This document shows positions 9,049 through 18,033 of a stretch of DNA of 60,407 nt, in pieces. The notes under the pieces were generated by a model. The model saw only the letters and a program-made list of their open reading frames with translations, ran no database searches and was not told where the DNA came from. Source of the DNA: an uncultured Gammaproteobacteria bacterium (GTDB lineage: Bacteria; Pseudomonadota; Gammaproteobacteria; GCA-001735895); contig CAJXUC010000017.1 of assembly GCA_913061315.1 (NCBI GenBank), positions 1-60,407 on the forward strand. Direction: 5' to 3'. Each line of letters opens with the position of its first letter. Within the stretch, counting starts at the first letter, position 1. Both the position numbers and the translations under genes were made by a program.

Positions 9049-12000
9049 CTATGACATAAATTGCTGAAGCAAAGCTTCAGTTTGCTTAAAACGCACTTCA
9101 AGTTCATCACTTTGACAAGCGATGCGCAAGGTTTGTTTACCATCAAAGCGATATTCTGCTGGTTTTGTTTGAATTAGTTTAATGATAGCCATGGGATCAA
9201 TATTGGGGTTTTTATTAAATATAATTTTTCCACTTTGTTCACCAATATCGATTTTTTCTATGCCAAGTGCCAGTGTTTGCAGCTTGATCTGCGTGACCCT
9301 AAACAAATGCTTGAGTGGATCTGGCATGAGGCCAAAACGATCGATAAACTCTACTTGTAACTCTCTCAGCGCGTGCGGGCTAGTGGCTGAAGCAATGCGC
9401 TTATACTCAATTAAACGGTGATGAATATCAGGTATGTAACTTTCAGGTATGAGGGCAGGGATGTGGAAATCGACCTCTGAAGCACGCATTAACGGTGATT
9501 CAAAATCAATTGACTGATTTGATTTTAGTGACTTCACTGCCCGTTCGAGCAGTTCGGCATACAGCGTAAAACCAATTTCCGTAATTTGACCACTCTGGCC
9601 TTCGCCCAGTAATTCACCTGCACCACGTATTTCTAAATCGTGTGTTGCCAGTGTGAAGCCAACTCCCAGCTCTTCTAAGGATTCGATGGCCTGCAGGCGT
9701 TTTCGTGCATCAGGTGTCATTGCTTTTTCTGGTGGCACCATCAAGTAAGCATAAGCACGATGATGCGATCTCCCTACACGACCTCGAATTTGATGCAGTT
9801 GTGCCAGGCCCAGTTTGTCTGCACGATTAATGAAAATCGTGTTCGCGGTTGGTACGTCGATACCACTTTCAATGATCGTCGTGCAGACTAATAAATTACA
9901 ACGATGATGATAAAAATCGAGCATAGCATGTTCTAGTTCCTTTTCTTTCATTTGACCATGAACAATACCCACTCTCGCATCGGGTATTAACTCCTGAAGT
10001 TCACTGGCGACTTTTTCAATTGATTTGACTTCGTTGTGTAGAAAGTAAATTTGACCGCCCCGCTTTAACTCGCGCTGACAACCTTCCATGATAGTCTCGT
10101 CATTCCATTGGGATACAAAGGTTTTGATGGCGTGTCTTTGAATTGGTGGTGTTGCAATAATGGACAAGTCGCGCATACCAGATAAAGACATGTTGAGCGT
10201 CCGAGGGATTGGTGTGGCGGTCATTGTTAGTAAATCGACCTGTGCCCGCAAGGCTTTGAGCTTTTCTTTATGACGAACACCAAATCGATGTTCTTCATCG
10301 ATAATGACGAGGCCAAGGTCATCGTATTGAATCGTATCGGACAATAACTTGTGGGTACCGATTAAAATGTCGACTTTTCCATTGGCAACCTGCTGCAGGG
10401 TCTCACCAAGTAACTTCTTACTGGTAAATCTGGTCAGGCTAGCGATCTGTATTGGCCAGTCAGCAAACCGATCGAGAAAGTTTTGATAATGTTGTTGGGC
10501 CAATAAAGTCGTCGGCACTAGCACAGCCACTTGTTTACCAGAACAGGCTGCGATAAAAGCTGCACGCATACTAACCTCAGTCTTCCCGAAACCGACGTCA
10601 CCACATACAATTCGATCCATGGGTCTTGCAGATTGCATATCTTCCATGACGGCTAAAATGGCATTTTCTTGGTCTGGTGTTTCTTCAAAGGGAAAATCAC
10701 TGGCAAACTTTTGATACTCATCGAGTATTAGTTTATGACTAAAGCCTTGCAGTGCCTCCCGTCGGGCTTGAATTTCGAGTAGTTCTACCGCCACGTCGTA
10801 AATTTTTTCCTGTGCTTTCTTCTTAGTTTTTTGCCAATGGTCAGTGCCAAGCCGATGGAGTGGCGCACTGTCGTCACTGGCGCCTGCATATCGGCTTATT
10901 AAATGAAGTGAAGAAACGGGTACATAAAGCTTGTCTTCATTGGCATACTCAATACATAAAAATTCGGTAACCAAACCCGATAGTGTGAGGGTCTTTAATC
11001 CGCGATAACGACCGACACCGTGGTCTTCATGCACTACAGCAGCACCTTCATAGACATCGGCTAGACTTTGAATTGCATTCTCAGCATCACGTGTTTTTTT
11101 GTATTTCCGACGACGTTGCTGTTTGGCACGTTCACCAAATAGTTGATGTTCGGCAATCACGGCTAATTTTGATTGAGTCAGCGTTAGCCCGCTTTGCAAC
11201 GGTGAAGTGGTTAAGAAATAACGGCTGGTTTCATTCGATAAGAAGTCACTCCAGTCGCTTACAAGAGTCGGGCGAATACCGTATTGCTGAAGTATTTCAT
11301 AGAGAAATTCTCTTCGACCGGCAGACTCCGCACTGAATAGTATTTTGTCAAAAGTTTTTCGGTTAATAAAACTCTGAAGTTCAGCATCTGGCTTTTCTGC
11401 TTGATATTGTAAAGTTAACTGGGGGATTGCCTGTGTATCACAATTAATCATTTGAACAGTTTCATCACTATGCTTAAAAAGGCTATAGTAAATACAAGGA
11501 AAGGCATTCAGAGCTGATTCAACGGCTTCTGTGTCAAGAAAAATTTCTTCTGGCCTTAATAGCGGGCGTTCCAAATTGTGGCGACGCATTTCGTATCGTT
11601 CATCAACTTGTCCACGGAAAGTTTTACAGGCATCAAAAGCTGATTGGTCGATTAAAAACTGAGCGTTCTCTGGCAGATAATCAAACAGACTAAATAATTG
11701 ATCAAAAAATAAGGGCAGGTAATACTCGACTCCGGGTGACGACGAACCTTGAGATACATCGACATAAACAGGACAGTTATTAGGATTAATATCAAATTTT
11801 TCGCGGAAATTTTCGCGGAAGGTTTTGATACCTGCTGCATCGAGAGGGAACTCTTGGGCAGGCAACAAATTAACCTCTGTTAATTTCTCGAGTGAACGTT
11901 GGTCTTCAATATCAAAACTGCGGATGGACTCAATGTCGTCATCAAAGAATTCAATCCGAAAGGGTGTTCGACTGCCCATTGGAAATAAATCAAGTATAGC

Positions 12001-12504
12001 GCCTCGAGATGCAAACTCGCCGTGTTCTTCGACACGAGAAACAGAACGATAACCAAATTGAATTAAATTTTCTCGCAATTGAATTGGATCACGAGTCTCG
12101 CCAATTTTCAGGCAGAGAGAGCGTTGTTGGATAAAGTCTAATGGCGCGACTTTTTGCAGTAGCGTGCTAATTGGCAGTGTCAGAATGCCCTGTTTTGCTT
12201 GGGGAATACTAGCCAGGCATTTAATTCGTTCTGAGATAATATCCTGATGTGGTGAAAATTGATCGTAAGGCAGCGTCTCTAGATCAGGGAAACGGAAGAT
12301 CTCATGCTTTTGATGGGAGAAAAAAAGTATCTCCTGTTCAACCTGATCTGCATCAGCCATGTCATTGCAAACTATGATCGACAGCCCTTTATGTTCAGCT
12401 ATTTGTTCAGCTAAAAATAAACTGCGACTACTACCATACAACTGCCCGACATGAAGCGGATTGTTTTGAGAAGGGACTGGAACCGATAGGATTGGTTTAG
12501 ACAT
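9049..12504 (-). CDS. mfd: Transcription-repair coupling factor
   Basis: At 1151 residues this is full-length Mfd. The N-terminal UvrB-like region (about 1-350) contains YDQFSPHQDIISERI. The RNA-polymerase-interacting CarD-like domain (about 485-550) contains VVHEDHGVGRY. The RecG-like motor follows, with Walker A GDVGFGKTE, DEEH box VIIDEEHRFG and TMTATPIPRT. Motif VI reads GRVGRSHHRAYAY, and the C-terminal TRCF domain ends the protein. It removes RNA polymerase stalled at DNA lesions and recruits UvrAB. It is transcribed ahead of the csiV-like gene. The ATG at 12504 gives the expected N-terminus. Confidence 0.98.
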   Translation of the reverse strand: MSKPILSVPVPSQNNPLHVGQLYGSSRSLFLAEQIAEHKGLSIIVCNDMADADQVEQEILFFSHQKHEIFRFPDLETLPYDQFSPHQDIISERIKCLASIPQAKQGILTLPISTLLQKVAPLDFIQQRSLCLKIGETRDPIQLRENLIQFGYRSVSRVEEHGEFASRGAILDLFPMGSRTPFRIEFFDDDIESIRSFDIEDQRSLEKLTEVNLLPAQEFPLDAAGIKTFRENFREKFDINPNNCPVYVDVSQGSSSPGVEYYLPLFFDQLFSLFDYLPENAQFLIDQSAFDACKTFRGQVDERYEMRRHNLERPLLRPEEIFLDTEAVESALNAFPCIYYSLFKHSDETVQMINCDTQAIPQLTLQYQAEKPDAELQSFINRKTFDKILFSAESAGRREFLYEILQQYGIRPTLVSDWSDFLSNETSRYFLTTSPLQSGLTLTQSKLAVIAEHQLFGERAKQQRRRKYKKTRDAENAIQSLADVYEGAAVVHEDHGVGRYRGLKTLTLSGLVTEFLCIEYANEDKLYVPVSSLHLISRYAGASDDSAPLHRLGTDHWQKTKKKAQEKIYDVAVELLEIQARREALQGFSHKLILDEYQKFASDFPFEETPDQENAILAVMEDMQSARPMDRIVCGDVGFGKTEVSMRAAFIAACSGKQVAVLVPTTLLAQQHYQNFLDRFADWPIQIASLTRFTSKKLLGETLQQVANGKVDILIGTHKLLSDTIQYDDLGLVIIDEEHRFGVRHKEKLKALRAQVDLLTMTATPIPRTLNMSLSGMRDLSIIATPPIQRHAIKTFVSQWNDETIMEGCQRELKRGGQIYFLHNEVKSIEKVASELQELIPDARVGIVHGQMKEKELEHAMLDFYHHRCNLLVCTTIIESGIDVPTANTIFINRADKLGLAQLHQIRGRVGRSHHRAYAYLMVPPEKAMTPDARKRLQAIESLEELGVGFTLATHDLEIRGAGELLGEGQSGQITEIGFTLYAELLERAVKSLKSNQSIDFESPLMRASEVDFHIPALIPESYIPDIHHRLIEYKRIASATSPHALRELQVEFIDRFGLMPDPLKHLFRVTQIKLQTLALGIEKIDIGEQSGKIIFNKNPNIDPMAIIKLIQTKPAEYRFDGKQTLRIACQSDELEVRFKQTEALLQQFMS

Positions 12505-12575
12505 TAAATCGATGCAAATTGAATGAGTCGCGATTGTACATACTAGTCTGAAAAAGAAAAGTTAATCGCTTGGTA

Positions 12576-13490
12576 TTAGTCTTCACCCCAGATTATATCG
12601 CCACATTCATTCAACTGATAACCACCCAACTGAATTGAAATAGCTTGCCCACGGTCAGATTTAATATGCGTGATTAAATTTTGAAACAAGTGACGGAACC
12701 AAATATTTCTTGGCACGACAAAATCGAAAGCCTCCCAACCAAGACTAATAAAATCTAGTCCAAACTCTGTTGCGATAGCGCGGGTGCCAGAGGCAATATC
12801 GGCAGTCTGTAATGCAACATTTGAAGCTGCTTCACGCTCGGAACGAGCCGTTGCACTGATATTTAGGCCATCATAATTAAGTCCATGCTGACTTAAAATT
12901 TCCATCAAAAAACGCTGACCCCCCGAGCCTGTCTGTCGTACTGACCAGCGATATTTTTGATCAAATAGGCCAGGTATGTTTGGTTTGACAACACTTGAAT
13001 TAGTTCGATACATCAATCCCTGCTCGCGCTTAAAAGCACGGATCAAAATCCAGCTATGATGCTTTTGATATTGTTGGAGTAAAGAGGGGTGTCGCCGGAT
13101 ACTTTCTTGCTCTGGTCCCCAGTGAATGCAACTAACATCAACCTTATTTGAGTTGAGTAAATCAAGACCTTGTCGCGTGCTGCTGGGAGAATAGGTGATT
13201 AATGCTTTGTTGCCCAGTGCTTCCATCATTGCTAACACCACTCTGTAGATTAGTGGGTCATCCCCACCGGCAATGATGAGACGGTCATGTAGTAATCCAT
13301 TATGAGTCGAGTCTAGCATCCATTTGTCGATCAGCTCTTTTGGGAACATCCACTTCCCTGTAATTTTGGTTGCAGGAATATGGCCCTCACCAATTAAAGC
13401 ATATATTTTTTTCTCATTAAGATGCAGATAATTGGATACCTGCTTTACGCTCATGAAAACATCTGAGTAGTGAATTAATTGTTTACTCAT
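12576..13490 (-). CDS. HTH regulator with PBP-like (molybdate-type) sensor domain
   Basis: The first ~65 residues form an excisionase/MerR-like helix-turn-helix (FMSVKQVSNYLHLNEKKIYALIG... GKWMFPKELIDKWM). Residues ~70-300 resemble the PBP-like domain (PF12727) related to molybdate-binding proteins, with the AGGDDP start and RQTGSGGQRFL region. Such proteins are known from MoeA/ModE-type contexts and from formate dehydrogenase loci. The gene lies divergent to the fdh cluster, about 470 bases away, and may sense molybdenum, tungsten or a cofactor to control it. That role is inferred. No signal peptide is present, as expected for a cytoplasmic regulator. Confidence 0.75.
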   Translation of the reverse strand: MSKQLIHYSDVFMSVKQVSNYLHLNEKKIYALIGEGHIPATKITGKWMFPKELIDKWMLDSTHNGLLHDRLIIAGGDDPLIYRVVLAMMEALGNKALITYSPSSTRQGLDLLNSNKVDVSCIHWGPEQESIRRHPSLLQQYQKHHSWILIRAFKREQGLMYRTNSSVVKPNIPGLFDQKYRWSVRQTGSGGQRFLMEILSQHGLNYDGLNISATARSEREAASNVALQTADIASGTRAIATEFGLDFISLGWEAFDFVVPRNIWFRHLFQNLITHIKSDRGQAISIQLGGYQLNECGDIIWGED

Positions 13491-13780
13491 TTTTAATGCC
13501 TTAGTTTTTCGGTCTAACAGTTGCGCTATTGATAGTGCAGCCTACGAGCTAACTTATTGTTTAAATGATGCGATGTCTAGCTCTAACAAAATTAGCCTAG
13601 GCTCAATTTATAGGTTGTGGTAAGCAATAAATGTACCGTTTAAATGAAAACTAAATAGTATTGATGAATTTAATCAACAATATCATCGATCAATAGGACA
13701 ATTGAGCGAATTATAAACAGTCGTGTCGACTGGAGTGGGTTGTTACTAGATTCAAATACACATAGAAAAGCTCGTTATAG

Positions 13781-13896
13781 TGGTACATTTTGTCTTATCA
13801 TAATTTTTCTTATGGTACATAGTGGGTAAAAAAATTCATTTTCAATTCGATTTACGAACAAAATAGTTCGTTTTTGCAGTTATTAATAGTGGTACA
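13781..13896 (+). promoter_or_regulatory. Three TGGTACA direct repeats upstream of the fdh cluster
   Basis: The heptamer TGGTACA occurs at 13781-13787, 13813-13819 and 13890-13896; the last copy is the -24 part of the sigma-54 promoter. Copies 1 and 3 share AGTGGTACA. The first two may be activator-binding sites or decayed promoter copies. The rest of the 467-base gap (13491-13957) is AT-rich with no coding sequence recognised. Confidence 0.35.
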
Positions 13897-13905
13897 AAAT
13901 TTGCT
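13890..13905 (+). promoter_or_regulatory. Sigma-54 promoter of the DUF3305-DUF3306-FeS operon
   Basis: The sequence TGGTACAAAATTTGCT fits the -24/-12 consensus TGGCAC-N5-TTGCW, with exactly 10 bases between GG and GC. Transcription would start near 13916, upstream of the ATG at 13958 and downstream of earlier possible start codons, so it also decides the start of the first gene. Confidence 0.8.
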
Positions 13906-13957
13906 TGCTAATAGTTACTCTTTAAAAGCATTTTTTGAAGCTGACTTGAGATCAAAT

Positions 13958-14503
13958 ATGGAAAGTATCGAGCTGAAAGATTTTAATGACGCGCTGCCCA
14001 ACAAAATGCCAATTGCAGTCATCATGGAAAAAATACCGTCTGACAACCCCTGGATTGACTTCACTTACAAGGCGATTGGCGTTGTCAGCTCTAAAGGACC
14101 TGCTAATAACGGAATTCAATTGATACACGAAGACAATGGTGTTGAGCGTTACTTGATAAATGGGCTTGGATTACAGCTGCATATTGACGAATGCGAGGGT
14201 TATTACCATAACTTAATGTCTCCTCAACCCGGCATCTACATTGTTGCAGGTGAAGTCGATGATCCCAATGACATGCCTATGCCTTATTTGGTGAGTCTGA
14301 GTTTTGACGAGGTTCATGCCTACTTAGAAGGTGATGAAATTGTCTATGCTGTAGAGATACCACCTGAGCTCTATCAATGGAGTGAGGCTTTTATCTTGCA
14401 GCATTACGTTGCCATTAAAAAAACCAAGCGCAAACTTAAGGACTGGAAAGGTGAAGCAAAAGGTCAAGTCGTTGAAACAAAAAAACCACCGATTCAGCAT
14501 TAA
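13958..14503 (+). CDS. DUF3305 protein of formate dehydrogenase cluster
   Basis: The recognisable part begins MPIAVIMEKIPSDNPWID followed by YKAIGVVSSKG, the usual opening of DUF3305 proteins that accompany formate dehydrogenase genes in Proteobacteria. The protein then has a LYQWSEAFILQHY segment and ends with a basic tail (KKTKRKLKDWKG). I place the start at ATG 13958, because an upstream TTG at 13874 would lie before the predicted sigma-54 transcription start. The length is then 181 residues. The stop overlaps the next start by one base, indicating translational coupling. The molecular function is unknown; a role in enzyme maturation is inferred from context. Confidence 0.8.
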   Translation: MESIELKDFNDALPNKMPIAVIMEKIPSDNPWIDFTYKAIGVVSSKGPANNGIQLIHEDNGVERYLINGLGLQLHIDECEGYYHNLMSPQPGIYIVAGEVDDPNDMPMPYLVSLSFDEVHAYLEGDEIVYAVEIPPELYQWSEAFILQHYVAIKKTKRKLKDWKGEAKGQVVETKKPPIQH

Positions 14504-15264
14504 TGAAAACGGTTGATAATGAAAGCAGACTATCGCGATGGTCGAGACGGAAACAACAATCAAAGGCTGAAACGAAGGAAGAGGATCAGGCTTTAGATTT
14601 TCAGTTCAGTAGTAATTCTGAACAACTGTCTGAACCTATCGCTTCTCCCACAGCTATTAAGGCAGTGGGTGAGGAGCAAGCGGCACCAGAAACACCGGTG
14701 CTCACTGATTCAGATATGCCAGCCATTGAAACGCTTAATTCAGAATCTGATTTTAGTATGTTTATGTCGTCTGGCGTGACAGATAAATTGCGTAATCTCG
14801 CACTAAAACAACTTTTTAAAGCGCCTCATTTTAATATACGTGACGGTCTAGATGAATATGACGAAGACTATACCTTTTTTGAGAAGTTAGGCGACATTGT
14901 TACCTGTGACATGAAGCATCAAATTGAAGTAGAGGCATTAAAGAAAGAGGCGGCTAAGTTAGAATCGGATAAGCACGTCACTGTAAATTCTGTTGATGTA
15001 GATTTAGATGAGTCGATAGAAAATGACTTAGCTGGACAAGATCTAGAAGAGGATCTAGAAGAGGATCTAGAAGAGGATCTAGAAGAGGATCTAGAAGAGG
15101 ATCTATCTACAGACAAGCCGGGAGGCAATAGTTCTGATGGTATTCAAAAAGAAAGCAAAATCAAAACTAAAGATGTCTCATCAAGCCCTGAAAATTTAGC
15201 TCCAACACTAACAAAAATTGAAATATTAGACGGTTCAATAATAACCAATGGCGAATCACCATGA
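14503..15264 (+). CDS. DUF3306 protein with acidic tandem repeat
   Basis: The N-terminus carries the DUF3306 signature (SRLSRWSRRKQQSK), and the centre has LRNLALKQLFKAPHFNIRDGLDEYDEDY, the family's conserved helix region. Total length is 253 residues. Between about residues 180 and 201 there is a run of LEED repeats made by a 12-base tandem repeat, giving a strongly acidic segment. The protein is predicted soluble. It overlaps its upstream neighbour by one base and its downstream neighbour by four (ATGA), so the three are translated as a unit. Its function is unknown, but it consistently accompanies Fe-S and formate dehydrogenase genes. Confidence 0.82.
   Translation: MKTVDNESRLSRWSRRKQQSKAETKEEDQALDFQFSSNSEQLSEPIASPTAIKAVGEEQAAPETPVLTDSDMPAIETLNSESDFSMFMSSGVTDKLRNLALKQLFKAPHFNIRDGLDEYDEDYTFFEKLGDIVTCDMKHQIEVEALKKEAAKLESDKHVTVNSVDVDLDESIENDLAGQDLEEDLEEDLEEDLEEDLEEDLSTDKPGGNSSDGIQKESKIKTKDVSSSPENLAPTLTKIEILDGSIITNGESP
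15040..15105 (+). repeat. 12-base tandem repeat inside the DUF3306 gene
   Basis: Five exact copies of GATCTAGAAGAG (15040-15099) are followed by half a copy (GATCTA). In frame they encode repeated Leu-Glu-Glu-Asp. As the unit is a multiple of three, copy changes would alter length without breaking the frame. Confidence 0.97.
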
Positions 15265-16898
15265 CTCTGAGTAATAATCCCGAAGCCAGAATTCAAGCGC
15301 TCCTCAAGCGTGATGAATTTGTGCCCGTACCAACCAGCTTAATTAGCTATCAATCAAGTGGCCATATCATCCTGATTGGCGATACTGCTGATTTAGCATT
15401 AGCTCGTACCATGACTTTAGATTTACCGATATCTCCTATTTTAGTATCAAATGTATCCAGCCAGTCAGTGCCAATTAATACAATATGTTTGGCAGGGAGG
15501 ACACTTGAAATTGAAGGTTATCTTGGGAACTTCCGGGTGACGCTGACTAACAGCGACGAAACGACTGAAGTCATTTCTGCAGACCTTATACTAGATTTAA
15601 ATACTCATGCCTTGTTAGGTCTTGAGATTCTGCCGCCAGGTTATTTACATCGGAATATTCAACAAATTGGCATTGGCGCACTTGCTCAAGAATTGAGTGA
15701 AATGACAGGCACGTTCGAAAAGCCAAAATACTTTCATTACGATTCTAATATTTGTGCACATGGCGTTAATGGCGTTCAATTTTGTACTCAATGCATTGAT
15801 GCTTGTCCTGCCGATGCGATTATAAGCTTAGGTGAGAAGATAGAAGTAAACCCTTTTCTATGTCAAGGGGGTGGCGTTTGTGCAACAGCTTGCCCATCGG
15901 GCGCTATTCGCTATGTTTATCCTAGTCTGGCGGATAGTGGGAATCAGATTAGAATAATGTTGCAGTCTTATAGAGAGCTGGGCGGGGAGCAGCCAATCGT
16001 GGTTTTTTACAGTGGTGATGACTCGGGGCTTATTGAGCAAAATATTCTTTCATCGCATGTTGAAATGCTGCCAATCAAAGTAGAAGAGCTTGCCAGTGTT
16101 GGCATGGATTTATGTTTATCAGCTCTAGTTTACGGTGCATCTCAGGTTGTTCTATTGGCAGATACCAGCGCACCTAAAAGTGCTTTGCAAGTTCTAGAGC
16201 GCCAGCTTGATTGGGCTAAAGTCATGCTTGAGGGGCTTGAAATTAATGCTGATCGTATTTCTTTTATTAGGCAGGTTGCCGATAGCAATGATTCCTTATC
16301 ATTAACTCCTCAAGCAATTGGTTCATGGCAAATTGAACCAGCGATCTACACCATGCCGGATAAGAAGCGTCATGCCATTTATCAGGCGATAGACCACTTA
16401 TATAAGCAATCTAAAAAGCTCCAAGAGCAAATAGAGCTACCCGAAGGGGCTCCCTTTGGTACGGCTATTATTAATTCTGAAAGCTGTACACTTTGTTTGG
16501 CTTGCGTTGGCGCTTGTCCAGGAAAAGCATTACAAGATGGTAGTAATCGTGAAGTGCCTGAAGTTTTCTTTATTGAAAGTAACTGTATTCAATGCAACGT
16601 CTGTACTTTGACGTGTCCTGAGCAAGCAATCGAAATTTCGCCCAGAATTATATTCGATCGTGAGAAACGAAATCGTCCCCGAGCACTTAATCAAGACATT
16701 CCGTTTGCGTGTATTAGTTGCGGTAAAGGATTTGCGCCAACATCTATTATTAGCAAAATGACTGAGAAGCTAAAAGACCATTATATGTTTCAAGGGCCTC
16801 GAGCATTAGATCGATTAAAGATGTGTGAAGACTGTCGTGTGGTTGATATTGTCCAAGATGACTCAGCTATGAGTGGCCGATTTGATACATTAAATTAG
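15261..16898 (+). CDS. Multi-cluster 4Fe-4S protein of formate dehydrogenase cluster
   Basis: The 545-residue protein contains two pairs of ferredoxin-like cysteine motifs. The first pair is CTQCIDACPADAI near residue 175 and CQGGGVCATACPSGAI near 205. The second pair is CTLCLACVGACPGKAL near 415 and CIQCNVCTLTCPEQAI near 450. A further C-terminal CISCGKGF...CEDC motif may bind zinc or another cluster. The middle domain (about 220-390) resembles the hydrogenase-delta-like segment seen in related proteins. It probably carries electrons to or from formate dehydrogenase or serves its maturation; which of these cannot be told. It is soluble with no signal peptide, and its ATG overlaps the DUF3306 stop. 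Confidence 0.82.
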   Translation: MTLSNNPEARIQALLKRDEFVPVPTSLISYQSSGHIILIGDTADLALARTMTLDLPISPILVSNVSSQSVPINTICLAGRTLEIEGYLGNFRVTLTNSDETTEVISADLILDLNTHALLGLEILPPGYLHRNIQQIGIGALAQELSEMTGTFEKPKYFHYDSNICAHGVNGVQFCTQCIDACPADAIISLGEKIEVNPFLCQGGGVCATACPSGAIRYVYPSLADSGNQIRIMLQSYRELGGEQPIVVFYSGDDSGLIEQNILSSHVEMLPIKVEELASVGMDLCLSALVYGASQVVLLADTSAPKSALQVLERQLDWAKVMLEGLEINADRISFIRQVADSNDSLSLTPQAIGSWQIEPAIYTMPDKKRHAIYQAIDHLYKQSKKLQEQIELPEGAPFGTAIINSESCTLCLACVGACPGKALQDGSNREVPEVFFIESNCIQCNVCTLTCPEQAIEISPRIIFDREKRNRPRALNQDIPFACISCGKGFAPTSIISKMTEKLKDHYMFQGPRALDRLKMCEDCRVVDIVQDDSAMSGRFDTLN

Positions 16899-16957
16899 AG
16901 CTAGAGTTTATAGCGATCCATTTTGGTAATTTTTAGTTATTAATTTCCCAATATAAC

Positions 16958-16973
16958 TGGAACGTTAATTGCT
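16958..16973 (+). promoter_or_regulatory. Sigma-54 promoter in front of torD-like gene and fdhA operon
   Basis: TGGAACGTTAATTGCT matches the sigma-54 consensus, with 10 bases between GG and GC and a full TTGCT. Transcription would begin near 16984, about 16 bases before the start codon at 17000, with GAGA just upstream of that codon. Confidence 0.82.
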
Positions 16974-16999
16974 TATTTATACGTAATGAGAAATATAAT

Positions 17000-17719
17000 A
17001 TGACAATACAAGTCAAGTCATCCGCTAAAATTCCGCATTTTTTAGCAGATGTAGGGGAAATTAATAGCACACTCGAAACAGTCAGCAGTACTGATTTAGA
17101 ATTTGATGATAATCAATTCGTGCCTGAAAATAGTCAATTAGTATTAGAGCAACAATATCGTTCCTCTTCCTACAGTCTTCTTGGGGCTCTTTTACGTTCT
17201 GCACCTAATCAAAATTTGTTGGATATATTGTCGGAACTCGTTTCAGAAGGTGATAGCAGAGAAGATGATGCTCTTTTGCTGTCTATGTCCACTTTAAGTA
17301 TGTCATCAAAATTAATTTCTCCTGAATCAATTGAAGATGAATATCATCAGCTGTTTATTGGCTTGGGCAAAGGTGAGGTTGTTCCTTATGGGTCATGGTA
17401 TTTAACTGGGTTTTTAATGGAAAAGCCTTTGAGTGATTTACGTCACGACCTTTCAATACTTGGTTTTGAAAGAAATGAAAACGTTTGTGAGCCAGAAGAT
17501 CATGCGGCTGCTTTATGTGAAGTGTTTTCGCTTCTGATTAGTGAGGGTAACACCCTCGATCAACAATATCAGTTCTATAAAACCCATATGGAACCTTGGA
17601 TTGGTCTTTTTTTAAATGATTTAATTGAGGCTAAGTCAGCCGTTTATTATAAATCAGTTGGGCGCTTTGGTAGTGCTTTTATAGCATTTGAAAGTGAATA
17701 TTTTTCAATGCAAACGTAG
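17000..17719 (+). CDS. TorD-family chaperone for formate dehydrogenase
   Basis: The 239-residue, all-helical-looking protein has the TorD/DmsD family features: YSLLGALLRSAPNQ in the first helix, then EDEYHQLFIGLGKGEVVPYGSWYLTG, the family's signature, then HAAALCEVFSLLIS, and a late EPWIGLFLNDL. Such chaperones bind the Tat signal peptide of a molybdoenzyme and assist cofactor insertion; here the client would be FdhA encoded about 300 bases downstream. The gene lies directly behind a sigma-54 promoter. The N-terminal ~45 residues are poorly conserved, so the true start could be internal, but ATG 17000 fits the predicted transcript. Confidence 0.85.
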   Translation: MTIQVKSSAKIPHFLADVGEINSTLETVSSTDLEFDDNQFVPENSQLVLEQQYRSSSYSLLGALLRSAPNQNLLDILSELVSEGDSREDDALLLSMSTLSMSSKLISPESIEDEYHQLFIGLGKGEVVPYGSWYLTGFLMEKPLSDLRHDLSILGFERNENVCEPEDHAAALCEVFSLLISEGNTLDQQYQFYKTHMEPWIGLFLNDLIEAKSAVYYKSVGRFGSAFIAFESEYFSMQT

Positions 17720-17797
17720 TTTTAACCATAATAATAAAGTAGTTAATTTTAGAAGCTAAATATTCCATTAATATATTATGAAAAAGAGGAGAAGTTA

Positions 17798-18022
17798 ATG
17801 AAACAGATAACTGAGAAGAATGAGCAGGGATTGTCAGACAAAGACAGAAGAGCTTTTGTAACTAAGACAACTGTCATTGGTGCGAGCATAGCAGGAGCAG
17901 TAGTTTTACCAGGTGTTGCTGTTGCCAGTGCAAATGAACTGAAAGTGGAATCAAAGAAGCAGCAAAAAGGCTACCAGTTGACGGATCATGTTGCTGATTA
18001 TTATCAATCGGCTTCTAATTAA
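17798..18022 (+). CDS. Small Tat-signal protein of formate dehydrogenase operon
   Basis: This 74-residue protein is largely a Tat-like leader: DRRAFVTKT followed by a hydrophobic stretch (VIGASIAGAVVLPGVAVASA), then about 30 polar residues. Small twin-arginine proteins of this kind are commonly encoded just before fdhA in this type of cluster. A strong Shine-Dalgarno (AGAGGAGA) precedes the ATG. The gap to fdhA is 11 bases, so the two are co-transcribed. The function is unknown; co-export or assembly of FdhA is a reasonable inference. Confidence 0.8.
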   Translation: MKQITEKNEQGLSDKDRRAFVTKTTVIGASIAGAVVLPGVAVASANELKVESKKQQKGYQLTDHVADYYQSASN

Positions 18023-18033
18023 GTGGGGGTGTT

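Noticed and set aside
13874..13957. Upstream TTG start for the DUF3305 gene
   Set aside because: The region contains the sigma-54 promoter (13890-13905), so the mRNA would begin after this codon, and the extra residues do not look like the family.
15040..15105. CRISPR array
   Set aside because: The units are 12 bases, contiguous and without spacers, in frame with a coding sequence; no CRISPR repeats were seen anywhere in the window.
14919..15128. Antisense frame rich in Arg-Ser repeats
   Set aside because: It is simply the reverse strand of the 12-base tandem repeat in the DUF3306 gene; no start signal or family supports it.
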